From Anaeromassilibacillus senegalensis (GTDB lineage Bacteria > Bacillota > Clostridia > Oscillospirales > Acutalibacteraceae), in NCBI RefSeq assembly GCF_001261775.1, contig NZ_LN868535.1, forward strand, positions 418,148-482,147: 64,000 nucleotides of DNA. Reading direction: 5' to 3'. How positions within the stretch are numbered: position 1 is the stretch's first letter; every line of letters begins with the position of its first letter. Below are positions 32,966 through 42,079 of this stretch, one piece after another. A program made the translations under genes and the position numbers. The notes beneath the pieces were generated by a model that had not been told where the DNA came from, searched no databases, and saw nothing but the letters and a program-made list of their open reading frames with translations.

Positions 32966-34435
32966 TTACGCCATGCCCTGGACGGCGGCGGCGAGGGCAT
33001 CCACATCCGTGCGCGGGACACTGCCCCGCACGGAGCCGTTCAGCACGGCGACGCAGGCGCGCTCGCCGGAGGAATAGAATACCAGCTCCTGCGCGGCGGA
33101 ACCGTCCTGTGTCTCCACCTTCACGGTCAGGACCGGATCGGTTTCCGGCTGGCCGTCCGCTTCTTCCAAAACGGTTTCCGCGGCAAACTGGCGGTACAGC
33201 GTCTGGAAGCGGTCGTAATCGACCGGCGCGCCGGTCGCGTCCGTTGCCGCGTAATTGTAATAGGGGGTGTCCTCCGTGGATTTTTCCTCATCTTTTGTGC
33301 GTGCCACATCCCAGCGGAAAACCATGCCGCCTTCCATTGTGACGCTTAGGCTCTTCACATTCTCCACGCCGCCGGTCAGCAGGGCCTTGTCCTGCACGTC
33401 AAACGGCTTGAGGATATTGACCCACGGGGCAATGACGTCCTCCGCCACGCGGTAGACAATGTCCACGCCGTCCAGCATCAGGAACCGGTCGCCCTCCCGG
33501 CCCGCGCCGGCCTTCAGCAGGTAGGTGTTGCCGTCAGTGCAGTACAGCTCCACGGTGTTAATCGGGTTCTCAAGCCCGTATTCCCGCAGCTGTGTGGTGT
33601 CGGGATGGAGGGCCGCCACCTCGCTGGCGGTCAGTGTGGAAAGCATGTCGGTCAGGCCGGAAATTTCCGCCTCGTCGGTCTCCATCCGGTTGGGCTCGGT
33701 CATAACGTACAAGCCGTCCTGCCCCTGCTCCAGCGTGATGGGCTGCGTCAGGGCCTTGCCGTCCAGCACCAGCCTGCGGAAGGGGGCGGCGGTCCCGTCG
33801 CCCAGCGCGGAAAAGTCCAGCACCTGGCGGGAAAGGAACGTCCGCTTGTCATCGAGGTAGGTTTCCGGGAGTTTTACCACGTAAACCTCCTCGGAATCGA
33901 CTCCGCGCAGATAATAAGCGGCGCTGTCCTCCGCGGAGGTATTGCCGATCACATAGCCGTAGGTGCTGCCATCCTGAAAACGGATATGTACCGTGGCGCG
34001 CGGCGTGGAAAGGCCGAACTCGCTGGGGTTGCTGACCGTGCCGATCTTCTTTGTCGCAAAGAGCTTCCAGCCGCCCTCCGCCGCCGAGTTGACGGTATAA
34101 GTATCCTGCGGCAGGCCCTCCAGTTCCGCAATAGTGAATGTGACGCTCTCCTCCCCGGAGGAAGCATCCTGTGAGGAAACGCCCGCCGCACTGGTCTCCG
34201 GCTGTTTTTCCGCCGGGACAATGGTGAACAAACCGTTGGTATTGCTGATCTCAATGGAGGAAATATCCGACTCCTCCTTGTTGAGCAGCGCGATGTCCTC
34301 GGAGGGCTGTTCCAGAACGCCGGAGGATACAACGTCCCCCTCGCTGCCGCCGGTCATCAGCAGACCGGCCAGCACACCGCCCAACACGACGATGCAAGCG
34401 CCGAGAACGGCAAAATTTCGGGTCGCCGGTTTCAT
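32966..34435 (-). CDS. DUF4340-domain protein of the Gld-type ABC module
   Basis: 489 residues. One N-terminal membrane anchor (about 7-30, NFAVLGACIVVLGGVLAGLLM), then a long extracytoplasmic region with repeated patterns such as ISSIEISNTNGLFTIVPAE, TIAELEGLPQDTYTVNSAAEGGWKLFATKKIGTVSNPSEFGLSTPRATVHIRFQDGSTYGYVIGN and YGLENPINTVELYCTDGNTYLLKAG, which match DUF4340 repeats. Function unknown, but it is consistently encoded with GldA/F/G-like ABC components. Last gene of the operon; its ATG directly follows the stop of the GldG-like gene. Confidence 0.85.
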   Translation of the reverse strand: MKPATRNFAVLGACIVVLGGVLAGLLMTGGSEGDVVSSGVLEQPSEDIALLNKEESDISSIEISNTNGLFTIVPAEKQPETSAAGVSSQDASSGEESVTFTIAELEGLPQDTYTVNSAAEGGWKLFATKKIGTVSNPSEFGLSTPRATVHIRFQDGSTYGYVIGNTSAEDSAAYYLRGVDSEEVYVVKLPETYLDDKRTFLSRQVLDFSALGDGTAAPFRRLVLDGKALTQPITLEQGQDGLYVMTEPNRMETDEAEISGLTDMLSTLTASEVAALHPDTTQLREYGLENPINTVELYCTDGNTYLLKAGAGREGDRFLMLDGVDIVYRVAEDVIAPWVNILKPFDVQDKALLTGGVENVKSLSVTMEGGMVFRWDVARTKDEEKSTEDTPYYNYAATDATGAPVDYDRFQTLYRQFAAETVLEEADGQPETDPVLTVKVETQDGSAAQELVFYSSGERACVAVLNGSVRGSVPRTDVDALAAAVQGMA

Positions 34436-36088
34436 TTATAATCGCCTCCTCCGGATGTAAATCACCAGACCGATCACCGCCACACAGAGCGGCAGCAGGA
34501 TCGTAAAGACGCCGAGTCCCAGCAGGGTGACGTTCAGCAGGCTCATGGAGATATCCAGTTCCGCCGTGCGCACCTGCGCGTTTTCCATGGAAACCGCTTC
34601 GCTGCCGGTCACGCCGGTCACGTACCGGGACAGGTCGGTAACAAAGGAACCGTTTCCATAGGTGTTGACGTTCAGGATCCCGTCGTCAAACATAAAGGTA
34701 CTGCCGATGGCCACCACGTTGGCGGTATTCTGACCCACCTGCTTCTGTGCCATGGCCGCGACGTTGTAGGAGCCCATCTGTGGATTGTCAAAGCTCTCCT
34801 GCGTACCGTCGAACAGGTAGGAAGTACTGTTGCTGGTGGCAAGGGAATGCGTTGTGATCCCGTTGCGCTCATCAAACAGCAGGTTGATGGGGCTGCTCTG
34901 CGGCATGACCACAAGATTGTAGCCCTGCGCATTGCTGTTCAGCACCACGTCCGACCCGATATTGACCAGAATATTGCCCGGGCCGGAGGGAATATAGCTG
35001 TTGGCGTCACTCTCGACAACCTCCGTCGCCTGCTGCACGTCGAGGCCCCATTCTTTCAAAAAGGCCGTCAGGTTCGGCAGCGCCGCCTGATTGGGATGGA
35101 AGGTCACCAGCAGAGAGCGGTCCGTGCCGCGCGTCTCGTCGTTGAGGAAAGCTTCCAGTTTTTCGATCTCGTCCGGCGTACAGTCCGTGGTGGGGGTGCC
35201 CAGGACCAAAAGCTGCGCGTTTTCCGGAATTTCTTCGGTCAGGAGCTGGAAGTCCTGCGTCTCAAAATTGTTACCCTCCAACAGGGTGCGGTAGACGGCG
35301 AGGTCCACCGCTTCGCTGTGGCTGCCGTCAAAGACCGCGAGCGGCAGGGTGTCCGCATTGACGGAGCTGACCGCGGATGCCAGCGCGCTGTCCACTTTGG
35401 AATACGTCACCATGCTGCCGTCCATGGAATACTGCGTGCTGAACAGGTCTCCATAGTTGAGGACGCGGTGACGCTTCTCCGTCTCCACCAGCACGCTGCC
35501 CGTCGTGATGTTTTCGTCCTGGTACTGCGACGCAAACGCCGGGTTTTTATCGAGTTCCAGATAGGCGACGGTGATGTTGGAATTGCGCTCCGCCATCTTA
35601 TCGGCCAGAATGCTGACCTGCTGATAATTCGTATCGGACCGGGCGATGTCCTCGCCCGCCATGATCGTGATGGTGGTCGGGGTCTGCACGTTGGAAGCAA
35701 CCTGCGCGGCGCTTTCGGAAAGGGTGTTTACTTTACCCGTCGTCAGGTCCAGGTTCATGGAGGGGTAGCGCTCGCCCAAAATGCTGACCACCACGTTCAG
35801 CAAAACGATCAGTACAATCAATCCCGCGGTAAACGCGAAGGAGATTCCCCGGAACTTACCTTTGCGGGAGTCTTTCTTCGGTTTTTTGGGCTTCTTTTTC
35901 TGAATCGGCTCCACGGGGGCCGCCTGTTCCTCTACCGCTGTTTCTTCCACTATTTCCTCGGTCAAAACCGGGGCTTCCTCCCCCTGTTCCGGGGCGGAGG
36001 CCGCGGCCGGCTCCTCCGTTACCGCCTCATTCATTGCAGCCGGGGTTTCTTCTTCCGGCTGGACGCCGTTTTTCTTCTCGTGATCCAT
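34436..36088 (-). CDS. GldG-family ABC-associated protein
   Basis: 550 residues. A cytoplasmic Glu/Pro/Ala-rich N-terminus (about 1-70) with a KKKPKKPKKDSRKGK basic patch, TM1 about 78-102, a large extracytoplasmic ABC_transp_aux (DUF7088-type) domain (AAQVASNVQTPTTITIMAGEDIARSDTNYQQVSILADKMAERNSNITVAYLELDKNPAFASQY), then a C-terminal TM at about 520-545 and a basic end IRRRRL. This is the GldG-like subunit of ABC-2 exporters; gliding-type functions are known only in Bacteroidetes, and in Firmicutes the cargo is unknown. Confidence 0.85.
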   Translation of the reverse strand: MDHEKKNGVQPEEETPAAMNEAVTEEPAAASAPEQGEEAPVLTEEIVEETAVEEQAAPVEPIQKKKPKKPKKDSRKGKFRGISFAFTAGLIVLIVLLNVVVSILGERYPSMNLDLTTGKVNTLSESAAQVASNVQTPTTITIMAGEDIARSDTNYQQVSILADKMAERNSNITVAYLELDKNPAFASQYQDENITTGSVLVETEKRHRVLNYGDLFSTQYSMDGSMVTYSKVDSALASAVSSVNADTLPLAVFDGSHSEAVDLAVYRTLLEGNNFETQDFQLLTEEIPENAQLLVLGTPTTDCTPDEIEKLEAFLNDETRGTDRSLLVTFHPNQAALPNLTAFLKEWGLDVQQATEVVESDANSYIPSGPGNILVNIGSDVVLNSNAQGYNLVVMPQSSPINLLFDERNGITTHSLATSNSTSYLFDGTQESFDNPQMGSYNVAAMAQKQVGQNTANVVAIGSTFMFDDGILNVNTYGNGSFVTDLSRYVTGVTGSEAVSMENAQVRTAELDISMSLLNVTLLGLGVFTILLPLCVAVIGLVIYIRRRRL

Positions 36089-36100
36089 CTGCCTGCCTCC

Positions 36101-36808
36101 TTAGTTCCAGCGCCGGCTCTCCAGCTTGCGGGCCGTCAAAAACAGGAAGACCGCCGCAACGCTGAGGAAGAACACGATGCTTGCAAAGTTGAAGATGCCG
36201 TTGGTAAACGGGGTGTAGCGGCTGTTAAAGGACAGCCAGTTCAGGATTTTCGCAGCCGTTTCGTTGCCTGCCATACCGGAAAACTGGTCCACGATCACCA
36301 GCAGGATCGACACGCCGAACGTACCGATGGCCGCGACGATCTGGCTCTGTGTCAGGGACGAGATAAAGATGCCGATGGCGAGCATTGCCGCGCCGTACAG
36401 GAACGAACCGAACACCGTGCCGGCGATCAGCGCCCAGTTCGGGGCGGAAAAGAACGAGAGGACCACCGCCGGGACCAGACTTCCCAGCATGATGATGCCA
36501 TACACGGCGGCGGAAGCCAGAAATTTGCCCAGTACGATTGAACCGGTCCCGACGGGGGCAGTCAAAAGCGCTTGGTCGGTCTTGTTTTTCTGCTCTTCAC
36601 TGAAGCTGCGCATCGTCAGGATGGGGAGGATCATCATGCTCCAGATGAACATGGAACTGTATACGCCCGCCGCGATGTAATAGGTGGACCCGACGAGCAT
36701 CACGGAATAATAGTAGAAGCCGTACAGTGCGAACAGCACCGCCGCGCAGACATATCCCACGGGGGAGGTAAAGTAGGAACGCAGTTCCTTTTTGAAAATT
36801 GCCGTCAT
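36101..36808 (-). CDS. ABC-2 type permease (GldF-like)
   Basis: 235 residues, six hydrophobic segments. MTAIFKKELRSYFTSPVGYVCAAVLFALYGFYYYSVML, MRSFSEEQKNKTDQALLTAPVGTGSIVLGKFLASAAVYGIIM and a last segment near the C-terminus match ABC-2 permeases of the GldF/NosY group. The ATG overlaps the TGA of the ATPase gene by four bases (ATGA, 36805-36808). It forms the membrane part of the exporter with the upstream ATPase. Confidence 0.9.
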   Translation of the reverse strand: MTAIFKKELRSYFTSPVGYVCAAVLFALYGFYYYSVMLVGSTYYIAAGVYSSMFIWSMMILPILTMRSFSEEQKNKTDQALLTAPVGTGSIVLGKFLASAAVYGIIMLGSLVPAVVLSFFSAPNWALIAGTVFGSFLYGAAMLAIGIFISSLTQSQIVAAIGTFGVSILLVIVDQFSGMAGNETAAKILNWLSFNSRYTPFTNGIFNFASIVFFLSVAAVFLFLTARKLESRRWN

Positions 36809-37779
36809 ACCGCCGCCTCCTTTTCCTCCGGTTCCGCTTCTTCGGATGTTTCCCCGCCGATCAGGCGCAGGAAGACTTCTTCCAGCGTCAGGTCGCTGCT
36901 CTTCATGCCCAGGATAGGCCAGTGATGCTGTGCGGCGGCGTCAAAGACCGGACGGCGCAGGTCGGTGTGCTCCGCGCCCTCTACGGAAAACTCATAGACG
37001 CCCGGTTCTTTTTCGCCCAGGTTTGTGACGTGTTCCACGCCGGGAATCGCTTGCAGCGCCGTATGCAGATCGGATTCCGCGCCTTCCATGCGGACCAGCA
37101 GGCGGTTTTCCCGGGAAAGATCGTGCGCCAGGCTGTCCGGTGTGCCGTCCGCGACAATCGCGCCCCGGTTAACGACAATGATGCGGTCGCACACCGCCTG
37201 CACTTCCGGCAGGATGTGGGAACTCAGAATGACCGTGTGCTTCTGGCCCAGGCTTTTGATCAGATTGCGGATTTCAATGATCTGTTTGGGGTCGAGCCCG
37301 ACAGTCGGTTCGTCGAGAATCAGGACCGGCGGATTTCCCAGCAGGGCCTGTGCGATGCCGACACGCTGTTTGTAGCCTTTGGACAGGTTGGCAATCAGCC
37401 GGTTCATCATGTCGTCGATCTTGACCAGCGCGCAGATTTCCGCGATATGTTCCTTTTTGGGGAGCTTGACTTTTTTCAACTCATACATAAAGCTGAGGTA
37501 TTCCCGCACGGTCATGTCGTTGTAGAGCGGGGGAATTTCCGGCAGGTAGCCGATGCGCTTTTTGGCTTCCATCGGGTTTTCCAGCGTATCGAATCCGCCC
37601 ACTGTGACGCTGCCTTCCGTGGGGGAAAGGTAGCCGGTGATGATATTCATGGTGGTGGATTTTCCCGCGCCGTTCGGGCCAAGAAACCCCAAAATAGTGC
37701 CCTCCTCCAACGTAAAGCTGATATGGTTCAGCGCCAGGTTGGACCCGTACCGCTTGGTGAGGTTTTTCACCTCGATCAT
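36805..37779 (-). CDS. ABC transporter ATP-binding protein (GldA-like)
   Basis: 324 residues; GGAGGG precedes the ATG. Walker A GPNGAGKSTT (about 37-46), Q-loop YLPEIPPLYNDMTVREYLSFM, signature LSKGYKQRVG, Walker B PVLILDEPTVGLDP, and the H-loop as ILSSHILPEVQAVC. A C-terminal extension (about 220-324) is typical of ABC-2 exporters of the GldA/NatA type. First gene of the four-gene operon ATPase-permease-GldG-DUF4340. The energy-coupling subunit of an exporter of unknown substrate. Confidence 0.93.
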   Translation of the reverse strand: MIEVKNLTKRYGSNLALNHISFTLEEGTILGFLGPNGAGKSTTMNIITGYLSPTEGSVTVGGFDTLENPMEAKKRIGYLPEIPPLYNDMTVREYLSFMYELKKVKLPKKEHIAEICALVKIDDMMNRLIANLSKGYKQRVGIAQALLGNPPVLILDEPTVGLDPKQIIEIRNLIKSLGQKHTVILSSHILPEVQAVCDRIIVVNRGAIVADGTPDSLAHDLSRENRLLVRMEGAESDLHTALQAIPGVEHVTNLGEKEPGVYEFSVEGAEHTDLRRPVFDAAAQHHWPILGMKSSDLTLEEVFLRLIGGETSEEAEPEEKEAAV

Positions 37780-37869
37780 ATGCGTCCCTCCATTTTCTGG
37801 AATGTAAATACTGCAAAGTTATCTAATTTTTATAGTGTAGCAAGTGAATGTGATGATTGCGTGAAAATC

Positions 37870-39205
37870 CCTTGAAGGCAGGCTGACCTCCGGTTGGGAC
37901 GGCGCGGGCGGACGTTGAGCAAAACAAAATACCACGGATACCCGCGACGGGACGTGCAACGTCTTCCGCACCTCCGGTGGTTATCCCATAAGGTTGAATG
38001 CTATAAAAAAACGCAGAGGTTCCACCCAACAACGTCCTCATGTAAAATGATAAAGCCCAGCTGATAATTTGCATAAAACCCATAAAAAGCAAACGCAATC
38101 CAAGCTTCGCCGGCAATGAAAAGCACGCCGTCTGCCCTGAGCATCCCAGGTATATGAGGATACCGGGGGTGTAGGGGGGCGGACCTCCGGTCGGGACGGC
38201 GCGGGCGGAAGCTTATATAAGCACAGATCCACGGATGCCCGCGACAGAAAGAACCAACTCCCGTGTGACATCTTAGCCGGTAACTTGATTAAATTTTCTT
38301 ATTGAAAGTTAAAAACACCCAGCTGACCCTGGGCAAAGAATCCCCATAAAGCATAGAAAAACCGGAGCTCCGCCGTCAATGAAAAGCACATTGCTCTCCC
38401 TGAGCATTTAAGGTATATGGGGATACCGGGGGTGTAGGGGGGCGTGAGTCGAACTAATACGGAGCCCAGCTCTCGCGCCCCCCTACGCGTGCCTTTGTCC
38501 AACTTTCGTGGCAAGACCGAAAGTTGGTGCCGCCCGGCATGAGGGCAACCAGCGGTTTTCTCCCGCTTTATCAAAAGCGCATAAGAGAAAAATTGCGCAT
38601 GCAATCAAATTATTTGTTTCCTGTAAAGCGTTTTTTAGTTTTGTTTATTAACACAAGATTGTCTATGCAACAATCTCCATTATAATCGTGTTATGAATTA
38701 AAATAGAGGTTATAAAAGAAATGTTGCTTGTACAACAAATCTTCTTTTGTTTTCTTAAAGTGAAGGAACCCGTTGTTTTCGCAATGTGAAAATTTACTTT
38801 TGCTTGTTTAAAACAAAGAATCCCATTGTTTTTGAAAGATAAAAATTTGTTTTACTTTTTGAAAGTAAAAAGTCTTTGCTGTCGCTTTTAAAAGCGACGT
38901 AACCCCCGACGTAACCCCCGGCGAAAGCCGGGGAACCAAAGAAAAGCCCCAGAGGCAGCACCCTGCCTCATAAAGGACCCTATCACTCGTTCCCACTCGC
39001 TCTTCTCAGGAAGAGAGTTCCGCTCCTTGCGAGGAGCGGCAAAGGGCGCCGCCCTTTGATCCCGCCGCTTTTCAAAAAAGCGGAAAAACACATTTTAGTC
39101 ATTACCTGTCAGGTAAAAAATGATCCTCGCCGCAGGCGCGAGCCGACCGCAGGTCCCACCTTTTAAAAAGGTGGAAAAACACGTTTTGTCTGCTCCCTGT
39201 AAGGG
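37870..39205 (-). repeat. Dispersed hairpin-chain repeat, copy 2
   Basis: In reverse orientation: the head near 38800-39205 (the CCGCTTTT..., AAAGGGC..., CTCTTC..., CCCCGGC..., GTCGCTTTT hairpins and the TTTTACTTT unit), the AT-rich middle 38590-38800 and the GC-rich tail 37870-38560, which is present twice in tandem as in copy 1 (ACACCCCCGGTATCC at about 38425 and about 38163). No supported gene in 37780-39273. Confidence 0.75.
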
Positions 39206-39209
39206 TAAC

Positions 39210-39236
39210 AAAAAGGGGCTGTTCTCCAACAGCCCC
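39210..39236 (-). terminator. Terminator of the aldo/keto reductase gene
   Basis: GGGGCTGTT (39215-39223) and AACAGCCCC (39228-39236) pair; on the minus strand TTTTT follows (A run 39210-39214). Confidence 0.8.
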
Positions 39237-39273
39237 AAACCCCTGTCATTTTAAGTTCTTTCAAAAAAGGCCC

Positions 39274-40272
39274 TCACCCCGCTAGGCTGATCGCATCAAT
39301 CGCCCGCAGCTCTTCCTCCGTAAACGCGGTCTTTTCCACAATCCCGATGTTCTCCAGAATCTGCGCCGGTTTCGATGCGCCGATCAACACGCTGGTCACT
39401 TCGCCGTCGCGCAGAACCCAGCTCAGCGCCATCTGCGCCAGCGTCTGCCCGCGGTTTGCCGCAATCTTGTTCAGCGCGGCAATCTGGCCCAGTTTTTCCG
39501 GCGTCAGCTGGTCGGCGTGCAGGAAACGTCCGTCGCGCTTGATGCGACTGTCCTCCGGAACCCCTTTCAAATATTTGTCTGTCAGAAGGCCCTGCGCCAG
39601 CGGGCTGAACGCGATAATCCCGCAGCCGTTCTGCGCCGCAAACGATTTCAGGCCGTCCGTCTCAATGTGCCGGTCAAAAATGGAATAGCGGCTCTGGTTG
39701 ATAATGAACGGACATTTCAGCTCCTGTAAAATTTCCATCGCCTTCCGAGTGGTCTCCCGGTTGTAATTGGAGATCCCCGCATATAGCGCCTTGCCGCTCT
39801 TAACGGCGGTATCCAGCGCCATCATACTCTCCTCCAGCGGTGTATTCGGGTCCATGCGGTGATGATAGAAGATATCCACGTAATCCAGGCCCAGGCGCTG
39901 TAAACTCTGGTCCAGGCTGGCGAGCAAATATTTGCGGCTGCCCCAGTCGCCATAGGGGCCGTCCCACATCGTATACCCGGCCTTGGTGCTGATCACCAGT
40001 TCGTCGCGGTACCCGTGCAGCTCCTCCCGGACGATTTTCCCAAAGTTGGACTCCGCGCTGCCCGGCTCCGGACCGTAGTTATTCGCAAGGTCAAAGTGCG
40101 TAATCCCGTTGTCAAATGCGGTGAAGCACATGGCTTTCATGTTCGCATAGTCGTCGTTCGTGCCGAAATTGTGCCATAATCCCAAAGACAGCATCGGCAG
40201 CTTTAATCCGCTTGCCCCGCAGCGGTTGTATGGGATTTGCCCATACCGTTCTTTACTGGCCGTATAAGACAT
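39274..40272 (-). CDS. Aldo/keto reductase, YghZ/Gpr-like
   Basis: 332 residues; GGGAGGA precedes the ATG. The catalytic tetrad is visible: Asp and Tyr in HFDLANNYG, Lys in VISTKAGYTMWDGPYGDWGSRKYL, His in DIFYHHRMDPNTPLEE. The insertion MWDGPYGDWGSRK and start YNRCGASGLKLPMLSLGLWHNFG are characteristic of the YghZ (L-glyceraldehyde 3-phosphate reductase, AKR14) group, which reduces aldehydes such as L-glyceraldehyde 3-phosphate and methylglyoxal with NADPH. It is expressed from a MerR-type promoter, implying induction by a reactive small molecule or metal. No regulator gene lies nearby. Confidence 0.92.
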   Translation of the reverse strand: MSYTASKERYGQIPYNRCGASGLKLPMLSLGLWHNFGTNDDYANMKAMCFTAFDNGITHFDLANNYGPEPGSAESNFGKIVREELHGYRDELVISTKAGYTMWDGPYGDWGSRKYLLASLDQSLQRLGLDYVDIFYHHRMDPNTPLEESMMALDTAVKSGKALYAGISNYNRETTRKAMEILQELKCPFIINQSRYSIFDRHIETDGLKSFAAQNGCGIIAFSPLAQGLLTDKYLKGVPEDSRIKRDGRFLHADQLTPEKLGQIAALNKIAANRGQTLAQMALSWVLRDGEVTSVLIGASKPAQILENIGIVEKTAFTEEELRAIDAISLAG

Positions 40273-40324
40273 ACCAATTCCTCCCTATTGTAAATCAAAC
40301 GAGTCCATTTTCATCTGTAAAACC

Positions 40325-40355
40325 AGTTTACATCTTCAAGCACACTTGAAGTCAA
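40325..40355 (-). promoter_or_regulatory. MerR-type promoter/operator of the aldo/keto reductase gene
   Basis: Minus strand: TTGACT (40355-40350) and TAAACT (40330-40325) are 19 bp apart instead of 17, and the spacer holds the inverted repeat CTTCAAG-TGTG-CTTGAAG (40334-40351). An overlong spacer with a centred palindrome is the hallmark of MerR-family control. Confidence 0.7.
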
Positions 40356-40365
40356 GGGGAATTTT

Positions 40366-41637
40366 TTAATCCGTCAATGGATTGATCAGGAATCCCGTGA
40401 TCAGCTTGGGATAGAACCAGGTGGACTTCTGCGGCATCTTTTCGCCCGCGTCTGCGATCCGGCGGATTTCCTGTATGCGCGCGGGATTGACGAAAAACGC
40501 GCACTGGCTTTCTCCGTCGCGAACAGAAGAAAGCGCCTCCTGAAAATCGCGGGTATAGGTCAGGGTTTCCTGCTTCGCCATATTATCCGCGTCGATGCCG
40601 AGCATGTCCTCCAGGATGACCTTGTGCAGCAGTGACACATTCAGGTTCCGTGTTGCCTCACTCTGCTCTGGGCAGAGGCGGTCCATCAGGGTTTCGTCCT
40701 TCAGAATCAGCAGCAGCCACTTGTTCCCGCCGGAATAATACGCAAACGCTTTCTTTGCCTGCCGGTGCAGAGCATCCATATTGGTCTCAATGTTTTCCGG
40801 CGTGTCCATCTCATAGACGTGAAAACAGGTACGGCAGCGCTCCAAAAGAGCATCTTCGTCAAAATGGGGAAGACCGTGCAGCAGCCGGTGAATCGGCAGC
40901 ACTGCCAGTCCCGGCCCGTCGATGTCCGCCAGTCCCATCATGATCGTTTCCGCGCCGGGGCAGTCCTTTCCCTGCTCTTTACACCAGCGCCGGAATTCCA
41001 ACGCCGTCGCATATCGGTGATGCCCGTCGGCAATGTAAATCTTGCGATCCTGGAAGTCGTCGCGGAACGCCCGCAGTACCACGAGGTCGTTGACCACCCA
41101 CAGGCGGTGCGTCACACCGTCCAGCGTGCAGGTGTAGCGCGGCTTGCAGTCGGATAGACGGTCGATCCGCTCCTTTGTCTCGCGTTTTGGGTCCTCATAC
41201 AGGCCGTATACGGGGCTGATATTACAGAAGGTGGACTGCATCAAACGCAGGCGGTCCCGCTTGGCCTCGTCCAACGTTTTCTCATGCGGCAGAATCATTC
41301 CCTCCTGCGGCTCGGAGAGCTTGACTCGGCAATACAGGACCTTGTTGCGCAGCGTTTCCCCATGCAGACGGAACTCCTGTTCATAAAGAAACATCGCCGG
41401 CAGCAGGTCGCGCTTCAACACAGCTTCTTCCGTCCACTGCCGCAATTGCTCCGCGGCGGCCCGGTAAGGATCGTCTCCATCGGGAACCTCCAGATGCATA
41501 CAATTGTACGGATTCCGGGCGGCAAAACGCTCCCGGTCGCCGGGAGCGAGGACGTCGTACGGCGGGCAGAGCAGCGTCTCCATTTCTCCCGCCTTTGCGG
41601 TATAGCGCAGCGCGCGCAGGGGTGCGATTTCCGGCAT
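40366..41637 (-). CDS. DUF1015-family protein (SerK-like)
   Basis: 423 residues from the ATG at 41637 (AAGGCGG upstream); the longer frame lacks a ribosome site. IAPLRALRYTAKAGEMETLLCPPYDVLAPGDRERFAARNPYNCMHLEVP and KIYIADGHHRYATALEFRR are the DUF1015 signatures (the latter resembles a ParB/Srx-like HHR motif). One archaeal member is an ADP-dependent free-serine kinase; the activity of bacterial members is not established, and phosphoserine formation would be a guess. It is a single gene 90 bases upstream of the reductase on the same strand, with no clear promoter between them except the MerR-type site. Confidence 0.85.
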   Translation of the reverse strand: MPEIAPLRALRYTAKAGEMETLLCPPYDVLAPGDRERFAARNPYNCMHLEVPDGDDPYRAAAEQLRQWTEEAVLKRDLLPAMFLYEQEFRLHGETLRNKVLYCRVKLSEPQEGMILPHEKTLDEAKRDRLRLMQSTFCNISPVYGLYEDPKRETKERIDRLSDCKPRYTCTLDGVTHRLWVVNDLVVLRAFRDDFQDRKIYIADGHHRYATALEFRRWCKEQGKDCPGAETIMMGLADIDGPGLAVLPIHRLLHGLPHFDEDALLERCRTCFHVYEMDTPENIETNMDALHRQAKKAFAYYSGGNKWLLLILKDETLMDRLCPEQSEATRNLNVSLLHKVILEDMLGIDADNMAKQETLTYTRDFQEALSSVRDGESQCAFFVNPARIQEIRRIADAGEKMPQKSTWFYPKLITGFLINPLTD

Positions 41638-41776
41638 AAGGTCCGCCTTTCCGGCCTCATTTGGCCAATGAATATAAGTATTTCCATAGTACCCCATTTG
41701 CCAACACAAAAGATTCTTTAAAAACAAAAAGCGCATGCGGGAATCCCCACATGCGCGGCTGCTCAATCTATGTAAT

Positions 41777-41959
41777 TTATGCGCCCTTCATGGCGTTCAA
41801 TTCCTGACGTTGCATCTTAGCGATGTTTTCGAGCGTACTGACGCGTTCTTCCAAATCGCGGACTTTATCGACGTCGGGGAGCTTTTCCAAAATATCCTGA
41901 TGGCCTTCCGCCAGCAGTTGAATCTGTTTTTCCACGCGGGATTCTATGATAACATTCAT
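41777..41959 (-). CDS. Small coiled-coil protein, 5' end uncertain or frameshifted
   Basis: 60 residues from ATG 41959, highly helical: IIESRVEKQIQLLAEGHQDILEKLPDVDKVRDLEERVSTLENIAKMQRQELNAMKGA, a likely coiled coil. The ATG has no ribosome-binding site, and the frame stays open back to 42013 (KTGQDQKIADFKTEIIEQM). One extra A in the A6 run at about 42011-42016 would join it to ATG 42021 (MDKK). I recognise the general type as a small DUF-like helical protein seen in many clostridia but cannot name it. Confidence 0.5.
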   Translation of the reverse strand: MNVIIESRVEKQIQLLAEGHQDILEKLPDVDKVRDLEERVSTLENIAKMQRQELNAMKGA

Positions 41960-42019
41960 CTGTTCGATGATTTCGGTTTTAAAATCCGCAATCTTTTGAT
42001 CCTGACCCGTTTTTTATCC

Positions 42020-42048
42020 ATTATAGCACAGCCCCCATGCCGGGACAA
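42020..42048 (-). promoter_or_regulatory. Sigma-A promoter of the small coiled-coil gene
   Basis: Minus strand: TTGTCC (42048-42043), a 17-bp spacer and TATAAT (42025-42020). Confidence 0.55.
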
Positions 42049-42079
42049 GGCGAAACACGGATTGCCCACGTGAAAGATA

